NCBI RefSeq assembly: GCF_030272615.1
Contig: NC_081407.1
Location: 98,749,897-98,813,896, forward strand
Length of the DNA: 64,000 bases
Direction of reading: 5' to 3'
Origin: Cryptomeria japonica
Lineage: Eukaryota; Streptophyta; Pinopsida; Cupressales; Cupressaceae
Shown: one piece after another, positions 46,952-61,900 of the stretch
Position numbering within the stretch: the stretch's first letter is position 1
Layout of the letters: each line of letters opens with the position of its first letter
The notes under the pieces: model-generated
Databases searched by the model: none
What the model was told of the DNA's origin: nothing
The model's input: only the letters and a program-made list of their open reading frames with translations
Translations under genes and position numbers: made by a program

Positions 46952-49900
46952 GTGAGGCAATTACTGCAACTTTTCTGCATGTTCTTATCGCTCTCAAGTA
47001 TTCCTAAAAAATATGGGAGGTTGTTTTAAAACAGCCATTCTTGAACAATCTTTTTTCTGATAAAATTTAAATATAATATCCTTGAAAAAAGGGATTCAGT
47101 TCGACAAGTACGTCAAGAGACAAGTAGCTGATTTATTTTCAAATACTCTTTGTGGAAAACCTGAAATTTTTTCCCTTTGGCATGCCATTGTCATGCCCAT
47201 ATTTTCTCGTATCATAGATTGGCTAAAAAAACTTAAGTATGACCAAAATTAAATAGCATTAAGTTTTGTTTGGGATGTTAGTTTTGATCAGATTTAATAA
47301 TCAGGTAGTTTTTAACTTTTATATGAATCTTTATTCTCAGTTTGATGTTAATTCAAACTATGTAAGGTATCAATTCAATCTGTCACAATATATAAACGAT
47401 CTTCAGGGTTTATATATATATAGCCATGATCTTTAGTGATGATGAATTGCAGTATGATGATAACAACGAAGTGCTGTGTTCACTGAGTGCTGTAGGTTAT
47501 TGGCTTACTCCAAGTTGACAATAATCACGAACTGTGTTATCATGGACTGCTGTATAATAATATCTTATTTATCATTGTATGGATATTATCGACCTTTACC
47601 ATCTATCCATCTTATATCTGTCACGCTCCAAATGAATCATACTAGTATATGATGCCTCATGACTTTCAAAGAAGTCGTGACTCTTCACTAATAGACCCGA
47701 TGACCATTGGAATCAAATCGATTCAAATATAACTGACGTTAGACAATATGTTAACAAATGGAATCGGTTATGTAGAACTGATACTAACAAATATGGATTA
47801 TGCAATGCAATTCGATAATCTAATATGATAAATCTGTAAACACAAACAGTCTAACTGATCTGCATCTTAAGTACGAAAATAATAACAGGGACAAGTAAAT
47901 CAAATATACAAATGTCCATGGCCGATAGGCCAATTAGACATTTGTATTAGCTAGGGTGATCAAAGGAATCCGATTGTAGCTATAATATCTTCAACACTCC
48001 CTCTTAGCTAGGGAGGAATCCTTTTCAATCTCTACAAGACACATCACCTCATCGTGATGACTAACACAATGACTACACTCATGTGTATGAAAGAAGCTTA
48101 TCACCTCATCATGATATTTGACCACAATGGTTACTCCCATATGTGGAAAGGAAAGATATCACCCCATTGTGATATCAAGCATTATGGCTTATCCATGGAT
48201 ATCACTTCATGATATCCACCATAGATATCTCCTTATGTAATATCCACCATTATGGCTTGTCCACGGATATCACTTCACATGATATCCACCATTATGGCAT
48301 ACCCATAGATATTACCTCTCAAGATATCAACCATTATGGCATATCCACAGATATCACGTCACATGATATCCACCAGCATGGTTTATTCATAGATATCACC
48401 TCACGTGATATCAACCATTATGGCATATCCATAGATATCACCTCACATGATATCAACCATTATGGCATATCCATAGATATCACCTCATGTGACATCCACC
48501 ATTATGGTTTAATCATAGATATCACCTCACGTGATATCAACCATTATGGCATATCCATAGATATCACCTCATGTGACATCCACCATTATGGTTTAATCAT
48601 AGATATCACTTCACGTGATATCAACCATTATTGTGAGATCGTCACCTCACAATGATATTCACCATGGCTCATCTAGAGGGTAAACACACAAGTACAAGAA
48701 AATCATCACGGACTCTCTCACGTGATGTTTGTCATGGCATCACACACGACATCCACCATGAATCATATCAGAGGGTGTAGATCAAAGCTTTCACCTTAAG
48801 CCTCTCTCAAAGAGAAATGCAATCACAAGAGTTTACACTTTAAAACATCTTTTGAAAAGAAGAATACATTAGTGAATAGCGTACCTTTCCCCCATGTCTC
48901 TAGAAAGTTTACATAGTATCTTAAGTGAATAGCATACCTTTCCATTATAGCATACCTTTCCACCATGTCTCTAGAAAGTCTTTCACATAGTATCTTAAGT
49001 GAATAGCATACCTTTCCACATGCTTTGACCTTTCACGAAATACAAGGTGAGAGTCTGCATCACTCTTGGTGTATTCCAAGCTCATCAAGTATTTACCTAT
49101 CCAGGAATATCATGACCTAGAAGTCAGCATAAACGCCTTCCACCCTACATGCATAGGTCTCCATCTCATGAATCATAGTCATTCGACTGATCACTAGAGA
49201 AACCATCTTGACATGGTCCACTCCCTCTGAACCAATATAATCAAGATCCTCGGATATCAATAGAAGCACATTCTCTTAGCTACTCCCTCTGTCACGGAAG
49301 CATCCCTTGCTCACATGGTCCCAATCATGGAAGATATCTTGCTTTAGGATCCTCATCATCTAGTATGATCCTCATACGGTTGGAAGTGTTGTATCCAAAA
49401 CCACCATGGATCTACTGTCATAAGATCAAGCCCTAGGTAGGAATATGATCATCCTAACAAAATCCCCTTTCAATATGCTCCCTCTCACTGAGAGAGCCCT
49501 CTTGCCTCAATCTTGGCTTTGTAACCCTAGATGCTATCATTACCAGCACAAGTACCTCTATGGCTTTCACAAGTGAACCGTTGCACCTTTGCAAGTAGAT
49601 ACCTCTAAGAATGTGAATCCATCTGAATCCTTTTGTGGAATAGTCCCACCAACATCTGCAATGGAAGATCACCATTGCAAATTACATGACATGTGTTTCG
49701 GAATTCAATTAAGACTTTCCCTAACAACCAATCCGCACTATGGAGTCCCTTGCCTGTCCTTTCCAATCAAGCCCAAGAGCACGGAATGAACACCCAGTCA
49801 TTCAGCCTCCTAGCCCGACCTAGGGGTCGGCGTACTTGATGGGGGACTTAGTGCTGCTGTAATGTCCCTATTTGGGATTTGCCTTAATTTTAGTTCTGAG

Positions 49901-52900
49901 ACAACCATTCAGACTTAAAGTGAGAACTATAATATAAAATTTACCCAGACTGATGACATTTCATTATTAATTTAAATTTTAAGAATAGTTCAAAGGATAG
50001 AACTTATCCTGATAACTTTTTCTGATCTGTATACTTGAAATATATATATCTCAATTGTTATAGTGCTGCTTAACTGAAACTTAAGATTAGTGTCATAATA
50101 AGATAGATTCTCCACCTTCCAGGCCCCTTTTCATATACCTTCTATTTCTTAGAGACATGCTCTTTAGAGAAATGTCCTCCTATTAATTGTTTCTTGTGTC
50201 CTCTTCCTAACTGAGGCTTACTCAAACTACTCTTTCTTTTCTGATACCTGCATCTGATATATTAAAATCTTTTATATTGCTACCTTTTAGTTATACATTC
50301 CTTAATGTCCCTTGCAAATTTAAGGAACCAAATCTGACACTTCTCTGACATCTTCTGTGGGTTGTCTGCTGAAGATTTGGTCTTATAATTGCATCACCTG
50401 CAGTTTGACGTTGAAAGAAATAGATGAACTTGAAGATAATCTAGACTTTTATTTGAATCTTTAATCTCAGTTTGATGTTAATTCAAACAATGCAAGGTAT
50501 CAATTCAATCTGTCACAATATATAAACGATCTTCAGGGATAATATATATATAGCCACGATCTTTAGTGATGATGAATTGCAGTATATTATCGACCTCCTA
50601 CAGGTTGATGATAATCATGAACTGCTGTGTTCACTGAGTGCTGTAGGTTATTGGCTTACTCCAAGTTGACAATAATCACGAACTGTGTTATCATGGACTG
50701 CTGTATAATAATATCTTATTTATCGTTGTATGGATATTATCGACTTTTTCCATAAATCCATCTTATATCTGTCACGCTCCAAATGAATCATACTAATATA
50801 TGACGCCTCATGAATTTCAAAGAAGTCGTGACTCTTCACTAATAGACCCGATGACCATTGGAATCAAATCGATTCAAATATAACCGACATTAGACAATAT
50901 GTTAACAAATGGAATCGGTTATGTAGAACCGATACTAACAAATATTGATTATGCAATGCAATTTGATAATCTAATATGATAAATCTGTAAACACAAACAG
51001 TCTAACTGATCTGCAACTTTAGTACGAAAATAATAACAGGAACAAGTAAATCAAATTTACAAATGTCTAAGGCCGATAGGCCAATTAGACATTTGTATTA
51101 GCTAGGTTGATCAGAGGAATCCGACCGTAGCTATAATATCTTCAACATGGGAGATGTACCATCCTGTTCACTGCTTCTTATCCATACAGCATGGCTCTAT
51201 CGTGCATCATGTACTAGGCAATTATCATTATATTTTTGTTTCTCTTCTCAGTCACCTAATTTTGTTGATAGGTGTATTGGATTGAATTGTCTCAAATGTC
51301 TTTCCTTTTTTAGTATTCTTGAAAGTGTATTGGAGTGAACTTGCTGTCGGTAATAAATTTTAGGGTCTTGATCTGCCTATTTTTCTTATTATCAACCAGT
51401 GAATTGAACTTGACAAAGTTATTAAAACCATCAAACTTTTCTTTAGAGGATATAACCCACATTTTCCTTGAGATATCATCGACCAACAATAGAAATGTCT
51501 CACATTGAGGGTTGGTAATGATTTCTTGAATAACTCACATATCTGAGTAAATGAGATCTAAAGCCCCCTTTCCATGCCATGCTATGTTGGTAGGAAATGA
51601 GTTTTCTTTGTACTTGTAGGCTAATTACTTGCACAAATATCTTGCATCTCTTAGATATATAGTAACCCATAAACCTACTACTTTTGCTTAGCTTGTCTAA
51701 AAGTAAATAGTGAAGATTGAAATGTTCATATCTCTCATGCGACAAAATACTTTTGTTGTCCTACAAGTTCAACTATCGTCTATACACCACCTTGCTTAAT
51801 GCTTAAAGAAATTATTTTGTCCTACTTGATGTTAGTTTAATACATTTCTTTCCAAAAATCTGTCTAAAAGGAGAACAGCGGAAGCCCAAGGATGGATTAG
51901 TATCCTAAAGATAAGTAGAATGGTGTTGGACCTGACTTTGAGAAACACAAAATCCTTGTGAATGAATTTTTCCTGATACTTTCATTATTTGGCATTTCTG
52001 AGTTTTACTTGAAATGTAGATATGTAAACTACTCTTGTTTCTGTATTTTCTATGTTCAAAAACTTTCTATATTTGTTTACTAATGCCATTTATGGTGAAT
52101 CTGATGCTTATTCATAGGTGTCTTCACAAGGTTGTCACTACATTTTAATATTACGTACCATTCTTGGTATGTATAGGCTCTGTGAGGTGTATTGCATGTA
52201 CATAAATAGAGGGAACATGAAGCATGTACATTAATAGATAGAACATGAAGCATGTATATTGCAAGGTGTGAAATTTGTATGTAAGACATGAATATGCGTA
52301 TGGCATGGGTCATACACATGAATACATTTCATGGATCATACATATGAATACACATAAGGTGTAAAACACCTATATGAGTACTCATAAGGCATAAGGTACA
52401 CACATGAATACACATAGGGTGTAAAGAACAAAGTATACAAATGGAAGCACATAAGGCAAGAAGCATTTATGTAAAACCAGAGTTTCCGGAAACTCCTTTG
52501 TCCCTCCCCGGGAACACGTTTCCCCGTATCCGTTCCCTTTTTTGAAACGGATACGTATCCGATACAGCCCAGAGACACGTCAAATATTGTACCCACGCAT
52601 GCCCAAAAATCCTAGATTTCCAACCATGCTAAATACTAATGTGATTTGATTTTTTTAAAAAATTGACGTAAATCTTCCTAAATTTAATTTTAAAAACTTC
52701 ATTAATGCATTTAAAAAAAAATGGTATTAACAAAACCTACACCAAATGAGAAAGACAAATGAAATGTTTTTTTATTTCAGTGACCCATTTTTTGGGTTAT
52801 CTTCCAATGCAACTCTTCTATTTTTGCATATTGTAAAATGATAAATCAACTTATCATTATTTATGAAGAAATTATGTGTCTATATTGCTTTTGAAGTAAT

Positions 52901-55900
52901 GAAAATCTCCTTGAATAACTTAGAAAATTGTGTTAAATATATGTTTATGTGTTTTTTATGAATGACGTGTCCAGTCTTATCCATATTGGGGGTCTTAAAA
53001 AATAGCCATATCCGTATCCGATACCGTATTGGTATCGGATACCAATACGGTATCGTTGGTATCGGATGCCGTATCCGTGTCCATGCAACTTTGCGTAAAA
53101 CATGGAGTATACACTAAGGCATGAATACATGAAGTGTACGCATGAAATATATACATGAATTTACTTAAGGCATGAAGCATACATGTGAGTGCACGTAGTA
53201 TACGGTATACATATGAGGCATGAAGTAACACACATAAATACATTAGACGTGAAGTGTAAAGCATAGAATAATGGATACATGTAAGGCAAGAAGCAACGCA
53301 CATGAATATGCATAAGGCATGTTGTAGTACACATAAGGCACGGAGCAGCTATGTAAAAAATGAATCATGCATTCAAATACAAATAAGACATGAAATAGAC
53401 ACATAGATACATGCAAGGCATAGAAATCATACACATGGATACACTCAGGTCATGAATCATACACTTGAATACGCATTTGTAAGGCATGGAGCATATATGT
53501 GGATACATAAATATACATTTGAAAGGTACTCATGGAGTAAACATGCTGAAGACACATCAATTGCAAGGTGAACACATAGATACATGTAAGTCACAAGGCA
53601 TACATACAAAACACATATGCTGAAAACATATTAGATCTGAAGCAATACAAATCATACATAGCAAAAGAATTCATATAAAATACACATGGAGTAAGCATAC
53701 TCAACACACATTACACACATATAGGAATGCCTTGTTGCTCTTAAGAGAATGATTTTCAAAATAGTTTTGCCCCGCAGGCTGGTAGAATCATGCTCTGATA
53801 CCACTTGTAATGTCCCTTGTTGATTACAGAGTACAATGTTTTGCCTGGGTTCAGATTATAGGAAAATAAATCAGACAGCAGGAAAAGAATGTCTATAATA
53901 TCACTGGAACTATGTTTATATAACTATGCTTATATAATAGATTTAGAACAGTGGAAAGCCCCTTATTAGCTTAATATATCAGACACAATGCCTGGAATAG
54001 ATAACAGAATTAAGTACAAATCAGAGATAAGTAAATCAGAGATAAATGAATCAGAGATACCAGCATAATAAATATCAAGAAAATAATTTACGTAATTTAT
54101 CTTATTATACTGTTAATTTGCCAGGAGACAGAAAGACTTTGTTTTCTTATGGTCACAATTGATCATGAAGATTCATGTTATTATTGTTCAGAAATTAATG
54201 TATATTTAGGTTTCTTAATTTAGGTCTTCTACCCTATCCAAAGAGGTAGCGGATGGTACAGGTGGTTCATCATACCAGACCCAAGCCCAGGAGCAGTGAC
54301 TTGCCCTCGTGGCCTACTGGCCCGTTACTACACAGTAGGTGGATTACTTGGGTGGGTAATCGACCCCCCTACAGATCCCCTCTCCCTGCAAAGGCAGTTT
54401 TATTTGTTCATGCTTAGTAAATTTTATTATGCTTTCAGGAAGTTATTCCAGTTCAGCACTTCAATCAAAACTATTTATTAAGTTTATTTAAAGTTACAGA
54501 AATCTGTATTAAATTGTTCTTCCAATTTCAAGATATCTTGAGGGACTCATAAATAAGATGAGACAACTTCTGTAAGACTTCCTGTTGAGGCAAAAGCACA
54601 GACTATGCCCAATTTCGTATAATTATCCTCAATCATTATTTGCACAGAAAGACAACTCCTAATTATCGTATCATCTCAGTATGGAATAATGCAATTTATG
54701 TAAATATTAATACATATATTCTAGATGCAGACATATTTCCACGGCTCATAATAACTCTGAGTATGACGACATACCTGGGTTCTCCGCCTTGGTCTGTCCC
54801 GTCTCTTGTCGCTATAGATTTCCCTTTTTTTCCTTTCGTCGTATTGATTTAGTAAAATGCAGTTCACGTATTATTATTTCTGGCTATCACCTTTTGCTCA
54901 CTGGGATCGGATTGCTGTAGATTGTTTCTTCCACGCAATATGGAAAAAATATCTTCTTCCCTCTCGATGCTTTATAGGAGGGTGGTGACTCAAAGAAGAG
55001 TCGCCACTATTCAAAGTAGCTGACTTTTTCTCTAAGATTATGTGGGCCCCTTTGGAGATAAGTGACCCATGATTTTTTAATATTATTAATTTATTTCATA
55101 AAACATTTTATGAATAGCATCAGTTAATAAATATTAATTAATTAATAATAATACACTATTAATTAATTAATAGTAATTGTTACATTTATTTCATTTGTGT
55201 ATAAGAAATAAATTAAAATATTAAATTAATAAATAAACAATTAACAATATTTTAATTGCTATATTTTGGTTGTATTTCTTGATTGGGAAAAATATGATGA
55301 TCAAGGACGGAACATGACAGTAAAACGCTAGTAGCAAACTATATATAACCATAGCAACTATATCTTCTTCATCTACTATTTTATTGATATGGGGAAGTCG
55401 GATCTCTTAGGTCTTTCATCTTAAGTGAGTTAGCCCTCAATAATCAAGTTTGTATTTTGTAAAAATATTCTATTATGCTGAAGATGTTTAGTACTTGATT
55501 TTTTGCTTGTAATATCTAAATTCCTTTTATCTGCATACGGTTTTCTGCAACAGATAAAGTCTTATTTAAGCTGCTTATGAATTAATTCTGTATTTGATAT
55601 TTTATTGCATTTTGCAAAAGAAAAGTCTGTATATGTAAAAGATAGTTGAGTATCCAATGTAAGCATGACCAATTGTTCTGCCAACATGAGAACCCAAAAG
55701 TTGCAAACTTTGCCCTTTATTTATTAGATGTTAGATTCTTTACCATCCTCACATGGGAGGGACTCTAACTCTTGGAAAATGGAAAGACTATAGATTTGTC
55801 CAGTATTTGGGGATATTTTATTTGATTGGTCATGTATAGGATTTATAAAATGTGCATTACACGGTGAATGCACTTCATCATGCAATCAAAGCATTTGATT

Positions 55901-58900
55901 ATAATGAAGTTAAGGGTGTGATTTTGATGTTATGGAACTGTCAAAAATCTTCTATTATTTTCATACTTTTCTAACTTATTTTACATTTACAAGTTTCTAC
56001 AGGTGGTAGAACATCGCTGCGAGTGTTGTCTTCCAATCAAAACCAAATCTTTTCAAACGTGAGTACTTTGGGTAAATTAATGAGTTTATTATGTCTGGAA
56101 TGAGATTGCCACATGTCACATCAAGGAGCAATGCATTTCGTATTCATTAATGTTATATGAAAAGTTATTTCTCATTTCACTTGATATCTAGTCAGGAGAA
56201 TCATCAAGCAAATTGGCAGGGGAAGATATTACTCTCGATGCAAAGTGTTCAAGCAAAGTCTCCCAAATTCCAGGTGAAGAATACCTAAAACAAATATTCT
56301 AGAGCATCTCAACTTATAATTTAAAACTTTGGCTGCATTTGAAGATTTGGATTCAATTTATTAATATGAAAAATAATTTGATTATCTATTCTTACGCATT
56401 CACTATTAAATTGTATTTGAAGCCTTTTACTATGTTTGCCTAGGCACATAAATTGTGTATTGCATTGTTACATTCTAGTAGTATGTAATATGGAATACAG
56501 ACATAGTGATATACAAATGCAAGATGTCAAGAGGTTTCATTGCAAGAGGTTTCTTGGTACATGTTGGAGGGTTATGCTTGTTTTTAAAGAATTAGCCCAT
56601 GGCATTAGATTTGCAAGGCATAGTATATATTTTCAATCCTTACATGAAGTTGGGTTTGATTTTGACATTAGTGGACATGTTATGACGGTAGTTTTCATGT
56701 TAGCATAGTGATGTATAAATTGATGTTAGTCCTCAGTGTTTCTTTTTCATAAAAAAATCAAAACAACAATGTTAAACATGCATAAACATTTTGACACGTA
56801 CCAAATTGAGATTAGAGTCCAGCTTAAACTAGCCAATGTGTATTTGCTGTTGTAGATTAAGTTCTATTTGATTTCTATGATTCTGTCACTGACACATGAT
56901 ATTTTAAACCTCTAGCAAAGAGGCATAGCATATGGAAAATGTCTTATGATTTTTTTTTACAAAACTGGAAAAGTTCTATCATAAAGGTCATACGCAGATT
57001 GTGTATTTTATATCTTATACAAATTATGGCTATTTTATTTTTCTATATATCTGTTATGGCTGTTCTAATCCAGGGAAGAAAAGGCATTTATTAGGGATGA
57101 ATAATACATTGTACTTAGAGGTTAATGGTAGCATCATAAGGATCTTCCTTTGTAAATTCTATGAAGGTGCAAATGATATGTTGTATCATAAGTCATCTGT
57201 TTGTTTTATCTCTAAGTTCTAATTAAAAGGTACTATATCAAAGCTGCCTATCTTAGTTTACTGACAACACTGATGGCAGAATCTATTCTGTATGGGTTTT
57301 TTATTTTTATTTTTGATATATTTCAAATTTGCAATTGATCTTTTTTCAGAATAACAAGTTATGTGTCAGAGTTTCACTTTTATTTTTTCATTTATTCTTA
57401 ACATTTGCAATGGCTTTTGTATTGTTCTGTCCTTGTTTAGAACTTATTTTAAGATTTCAGAGTTGCAGTTACTGATATTGAAATTTGATTATTGTAGCAA
57501 CTAAAGTGGCATTAGTTGCCGAAGAAAGGACAGAAACACCAAAGGAAAGAAAAGGAGGAATACGTGGAAAATTAAATAAAGTGGTTCTGGCCTATAGTGG
57601 TGGATTAGACACGTCAGTGATCGTTCCTTGGCTGAGGTTTGTTTCTTGCTTTAACTGTTAAATTTTTACTTGACTCACACTAAACAAACTGTTAACTTCG
57701 CTTCTCAATGCTACAAGTGGTTTGGTTGCTATTTGTCATTTACTATCCACCTGCAAATAATAGAATGTGTAATTGTTCAATGCAAGGCACAAGTTATAAT
57801 CAAACGTGTTCTATTGCGGGTCTTTAAATTGAGCAGAATCTGCCTTTCATTTTGTTTCTGCGATTTCTATAATGTTATTAGCATGCTACTATTTACAATG
57901 ACTTTTATATGGCTGGATGTTACTTCTTATTTTCAAATGTTTTGTAAACATGTCCATGAAATGCATTGTTTACCTACATACGCAAACAGATTTGAAGAGC
58001 TAGAATGTATTAATGTTTGAGTACATCAATAATAAAGGAGTAGGAAATTGGATAACAAATGATGGATTTGTCACCTATAGTTATAGTGTATACAATCAGG
58101 ACTACTAGTATGCTCATAGTTGAACTGATATGATGACTCATAAGAAATGAAAACAAAAGTGTGTCATGCAAGAATGGTTACATTGATTACCTTGCCATTA
58201 ATGGGTGGAATAATTGAGTGCCTCCAGCCCATATTGACAGTGGTATTTGGGTAGTGGATGCAGTAATGTTTTGATCATCATCTGCAACAACAGTGATTAT
58301 GATGTCAGCTTGGCAGCTAAGATCATTCTCTTAATCAGTGAACAATAAGTGATCGAGTATCCTTGATACTCTATGTGTTTTTGGTAATGTGAGCACGTTA
58401 TAACAGAAACATTTTCCAGTTTCAACCAATGAAATCCCATGTCATTATCAAGCCTAAGAGTTGTGCGTGCAATTTGGGTGCTCAAATTCATGTTTTACCA
58501 AAGACATGGAAAACATACAAATGTTGGGCACGCACAGCATTATAAAAGTATAAATGAAATTCAGCAAAAAAATGGAAACTAAATAAGTAAATTTCATGTG
58601 GAATATAGTGTGCATAGATAAAATTTAAAAACATACGTTTTACATATGAAAAAAGCTGTTGATAAGTTATTTATATGACTTAAATTTTTTATGTTACATT
58701 CACCTAAGAGCTTTATACATAAAAAGCATATGGTTGGACCTAAAACATTAGGCAATTTTATTATGAAGCATGATCTCCTTTTCCAGGTGCAACTCTATCT
58801 TTTTCAACCTATACTCTCATCAGGGTTTAAATTAAAAGAAGACTCCTTGTGAGGATATATATAAAAAAACTCATTGTGGTTTAAATTTTTTCATCTGGAA

Positions 58901-61900
58901 GAGATCTATTCAAAGTTAACTCTAAGATCTTTTCCCTATAGCAAAAACGGTAATCTCGCCTTTGCTTTTTATCTTTAAGTGCAAAATGGAGCCAAAAGAG
59001 ATGTATAACAATTCAAAGTTTCAAATTAAATTTTGAAAAACTTGAGAAACAATACAGCATATGTAGTGGGTTGTGATTTCTTGGGGTTAATCATGGTTTT
59101 CTTGTGTGTAATACTACTAGGATCTACATAGATTATGTTATAGTTCTTTATTTTTCTTTCGTTAATTAAATTAAGTATTTAATAACTATGTAGTTAGTGA
59201 TGAGTTGGTAGCTTGTTGACTCCTATGTTGTGTTTTGCAGGGAAAACTATGGCTGTGATGTCGTATGTTTTACTGCAGATATTGGCCAGGTATGCACATG
59301 TTATATATTTGTGCCTGTTGTAAATTTGTGGCGTTATACCATGAATCCATATTGTGTGTTTGTTGCTGGGTGGTCTTGAAGGATTTGGTACTTAAACCAA
59401 TGTTAAAGCTTTCCTGTTGTGATTTTTAATCTGATGCATTAATGATTTCTTCACCATATTTATGGACTGCACCCACTACTGACATACATTTTCATCTGCA
59501 CCCTTTCTATTCTTCTCTAACGCTCTTAAGATTCTTCTGAATATTAGATGTAGTATCTCAATTCTTAGCTTTCTGGTTTTTAATGTGCTTAATTGTTTTG
59601 GCATCAATGATTATCTTCCTTTCTCAAAAATAATAATTTAATTACAATGAAATTCCTGCTTAGAAATTCTTGATGAATTCAGAAGGTAGGTCAGATGGTA
59701 CTGTTACTATTATTGTATATATATGCATTTAGCTAAACAAATTGCAATTGGCCTAAAGCTCAGAAAATCACAAGGCATATTTCCTTGGATTCTAAATCAT
59801 CAGATAGGTTTTCAAGAATTTCTGTTTACCTACAAATTCCTATAAATGAGCTCTCTTTCATTTTAAATTTAAAAGCTTTCAATGAATAGTGTTACACAAA
59901 TATCATGTTCCGACATGTTTGGTTCTCTTGGAAAGTTGATATTGTTTCTAAACAAATGGTAAAGAAAGACTTTGAATGCAATTATTTCATAAATATAAAA
60001 CTGTAAAATAATAGGAGCCTTTGCCAATAAACTAAGAATCAATAACCCTCCATTGAATTTGTGGATGCAGTACATCAGGGCACTTTTCTCATGGGTGTTC
60101 TGCTAGATCAATTTAAGGAAGCTTAGAAAACGGAATACAAAGTTGGCCATTTTCTCATGGGATGCAGCTTGGGGGCACAACTAGAAAAATACTACATGAT
60201 TGACAGCCAGCACCTTAGAGAAAAATTAGAATTTATTAACCAAAGCATGCTGGCATATCAATCTAATAAAGCATTTTTTTCGATTTGGTGCATAATATAT
60301 TACTGTAAATCAACAGAAAATGCATTAAAGGAAAACAGAATGCCCAAGAACACAAAATTTCCTATATGCAAGTCCATTTCTATCGGAATGTTTTTTTCAT
60401 CTTGCCCCTTCCAGATTAATTTTCTGTATTCTCTTCTCTACATTTTGCTTCTCTTTGGTCATTGATAATTTGATATACCTAATTCTAAATATTAGACTGT
60501 TGGTTTATGAAAGTTTGGTCTATAGGCATCATAAACTTAGACGTTTAAAGCTTTATAATCTGCGGTATTGTTTATATTAATGTTCCACGCCTTCACCAAT
60601 TTTTTGGTGTTAATCATCTCACTTAAATAATTGTTTTGGTCATATAATCAATTTTATTTATTTATTTTGGTTAAATTTTGAATATGAAGCATATTGATTG
60701 CGAGCATGATTTTTTGTTTTGAGAGAAATACAAATTGGCCTGTATGTTTGCACAAATATGTTGTTTTTGGTTTTTAAGTTAGGTGCTGAATTGCTGATAA
60801 TCTGACAATAATGTCATCTGCGAGAAAGCCAATAATGTTTGCTCTTTGGCTTGTAAGAATAATTAGTTTTTTGATTGTGAGATTCTATAATCTGACAATA
60901 GCAACATCGGTCATATAGGTGGCAAGTGTGGTTGTTCCAAAGTTGGGATTGTCAGAGGTATGTCCACAAATTTAATTTTCTAACTTATGTGGACTTTTTG
61001 TTTGAAGGGTATTGGTGAAACTGAAGGCTTAGAAGAAAAGGCTACGGCCAGTGGTGCAAGCCAACTTATCATTCAGGATCTGAAAGAAGAATTTGTGAGA
61101 GATTATGTCTTTCCATGTTTGCGAGCTGGTGCAATTTATGAAAGAAAGTATTTGCTAGGAACATCAATGGCCCGACCTGTCATTGCAAAGGTCAGTTTTA
61201 ATTTTCGCAAGTTACTATAAATTTATTTTCGTTTAGTATGTCAAGTCATTGTTTCCATGCAGATACCATGTACCCTTTGATGGTATCATACTAGGACTGG
61301 CTAACACGCAGAAGACAAGCAACCCACTTTTATAACGCATTATTTAAATTCTAAAACATCTAAATATGCTTTTTTGGACAATCCGTAGTTACTATTGCAA
61401 TAGTACTAAATCAACTTTGATTCTTTATTGTCAGCCATATATTGAATCTGTTTGACAATGTCAATTAAATTATTGACAAAGTTTGGTCTTTTCATTTGTC
61501 TTGGGATGTTATCTTTTTGATGGTCTTGCTTTTAATGTATTTGGTGTTTGATGGGTCAACTCTAAAGTTTGGTCTTTTCATTTGTCTTTGGACAGTATTT
61601 TTTAGATGGTCTTGCTTTTTAATGTATTTGGTGTTTTTGATGGATCAACTTCCAAGAAGTCTTGACCCTTGACATGTCACCCCAATGAGCATCACCTAGA
61701 TGCAATTAGCGCTAAATGGACCATTCATGCTTTATGAGAGATGGACTCATGTGAACTGCTACTCATGAAATATGGGTAAATAGATTTGACTAAAATAACA
61801 AGGAGTTGAATCTTTTATAAAACAACATGTATTGACGCATTGCAAAAAAATACCTCCTAATTGTAAGTGGTTGAATGTTTGTTACTAAAATAGAATGAGG

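Larger units (their letters stand above)
47315..51147 (-). mobile_element. LTR-element-like insertion in intron 2, without recognised genes
   Basis: Direct repeats at 47315-47996 and 50445-51147 flank ~2.4 kb. On the minus strand each repeat begins TGTTGAAGATATTATAGC, and the left one is preceded by the purine tract CCTAGCTAAGAGGGAG, as a polypurine tract precedes a 3' LTR. No RT or integrase frame is present inside. The interior holds a 42-bp array and a segment near 49858 starting TGTAATGTCCCT, which resembles another LTR start (53807), so it may be composite. No primer site was found next to the right repeat. It fits a non-autonomous LTR element. Confidence 0.6.

Noticed and set aside
48209-48655. 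148-codon open frame as a repeat protein gene
   Set aside because: It is entirely made of the 42-bp tandem unit, lies within an intronic LTR-like element and has no other coding sign. Listed as a repeat.
57670-58020. 116-codon frame in intron 5
   Set aside because: No recognised motif; it lies between two confirmed exons in the same orientation and the phase requires it to be spliced out.
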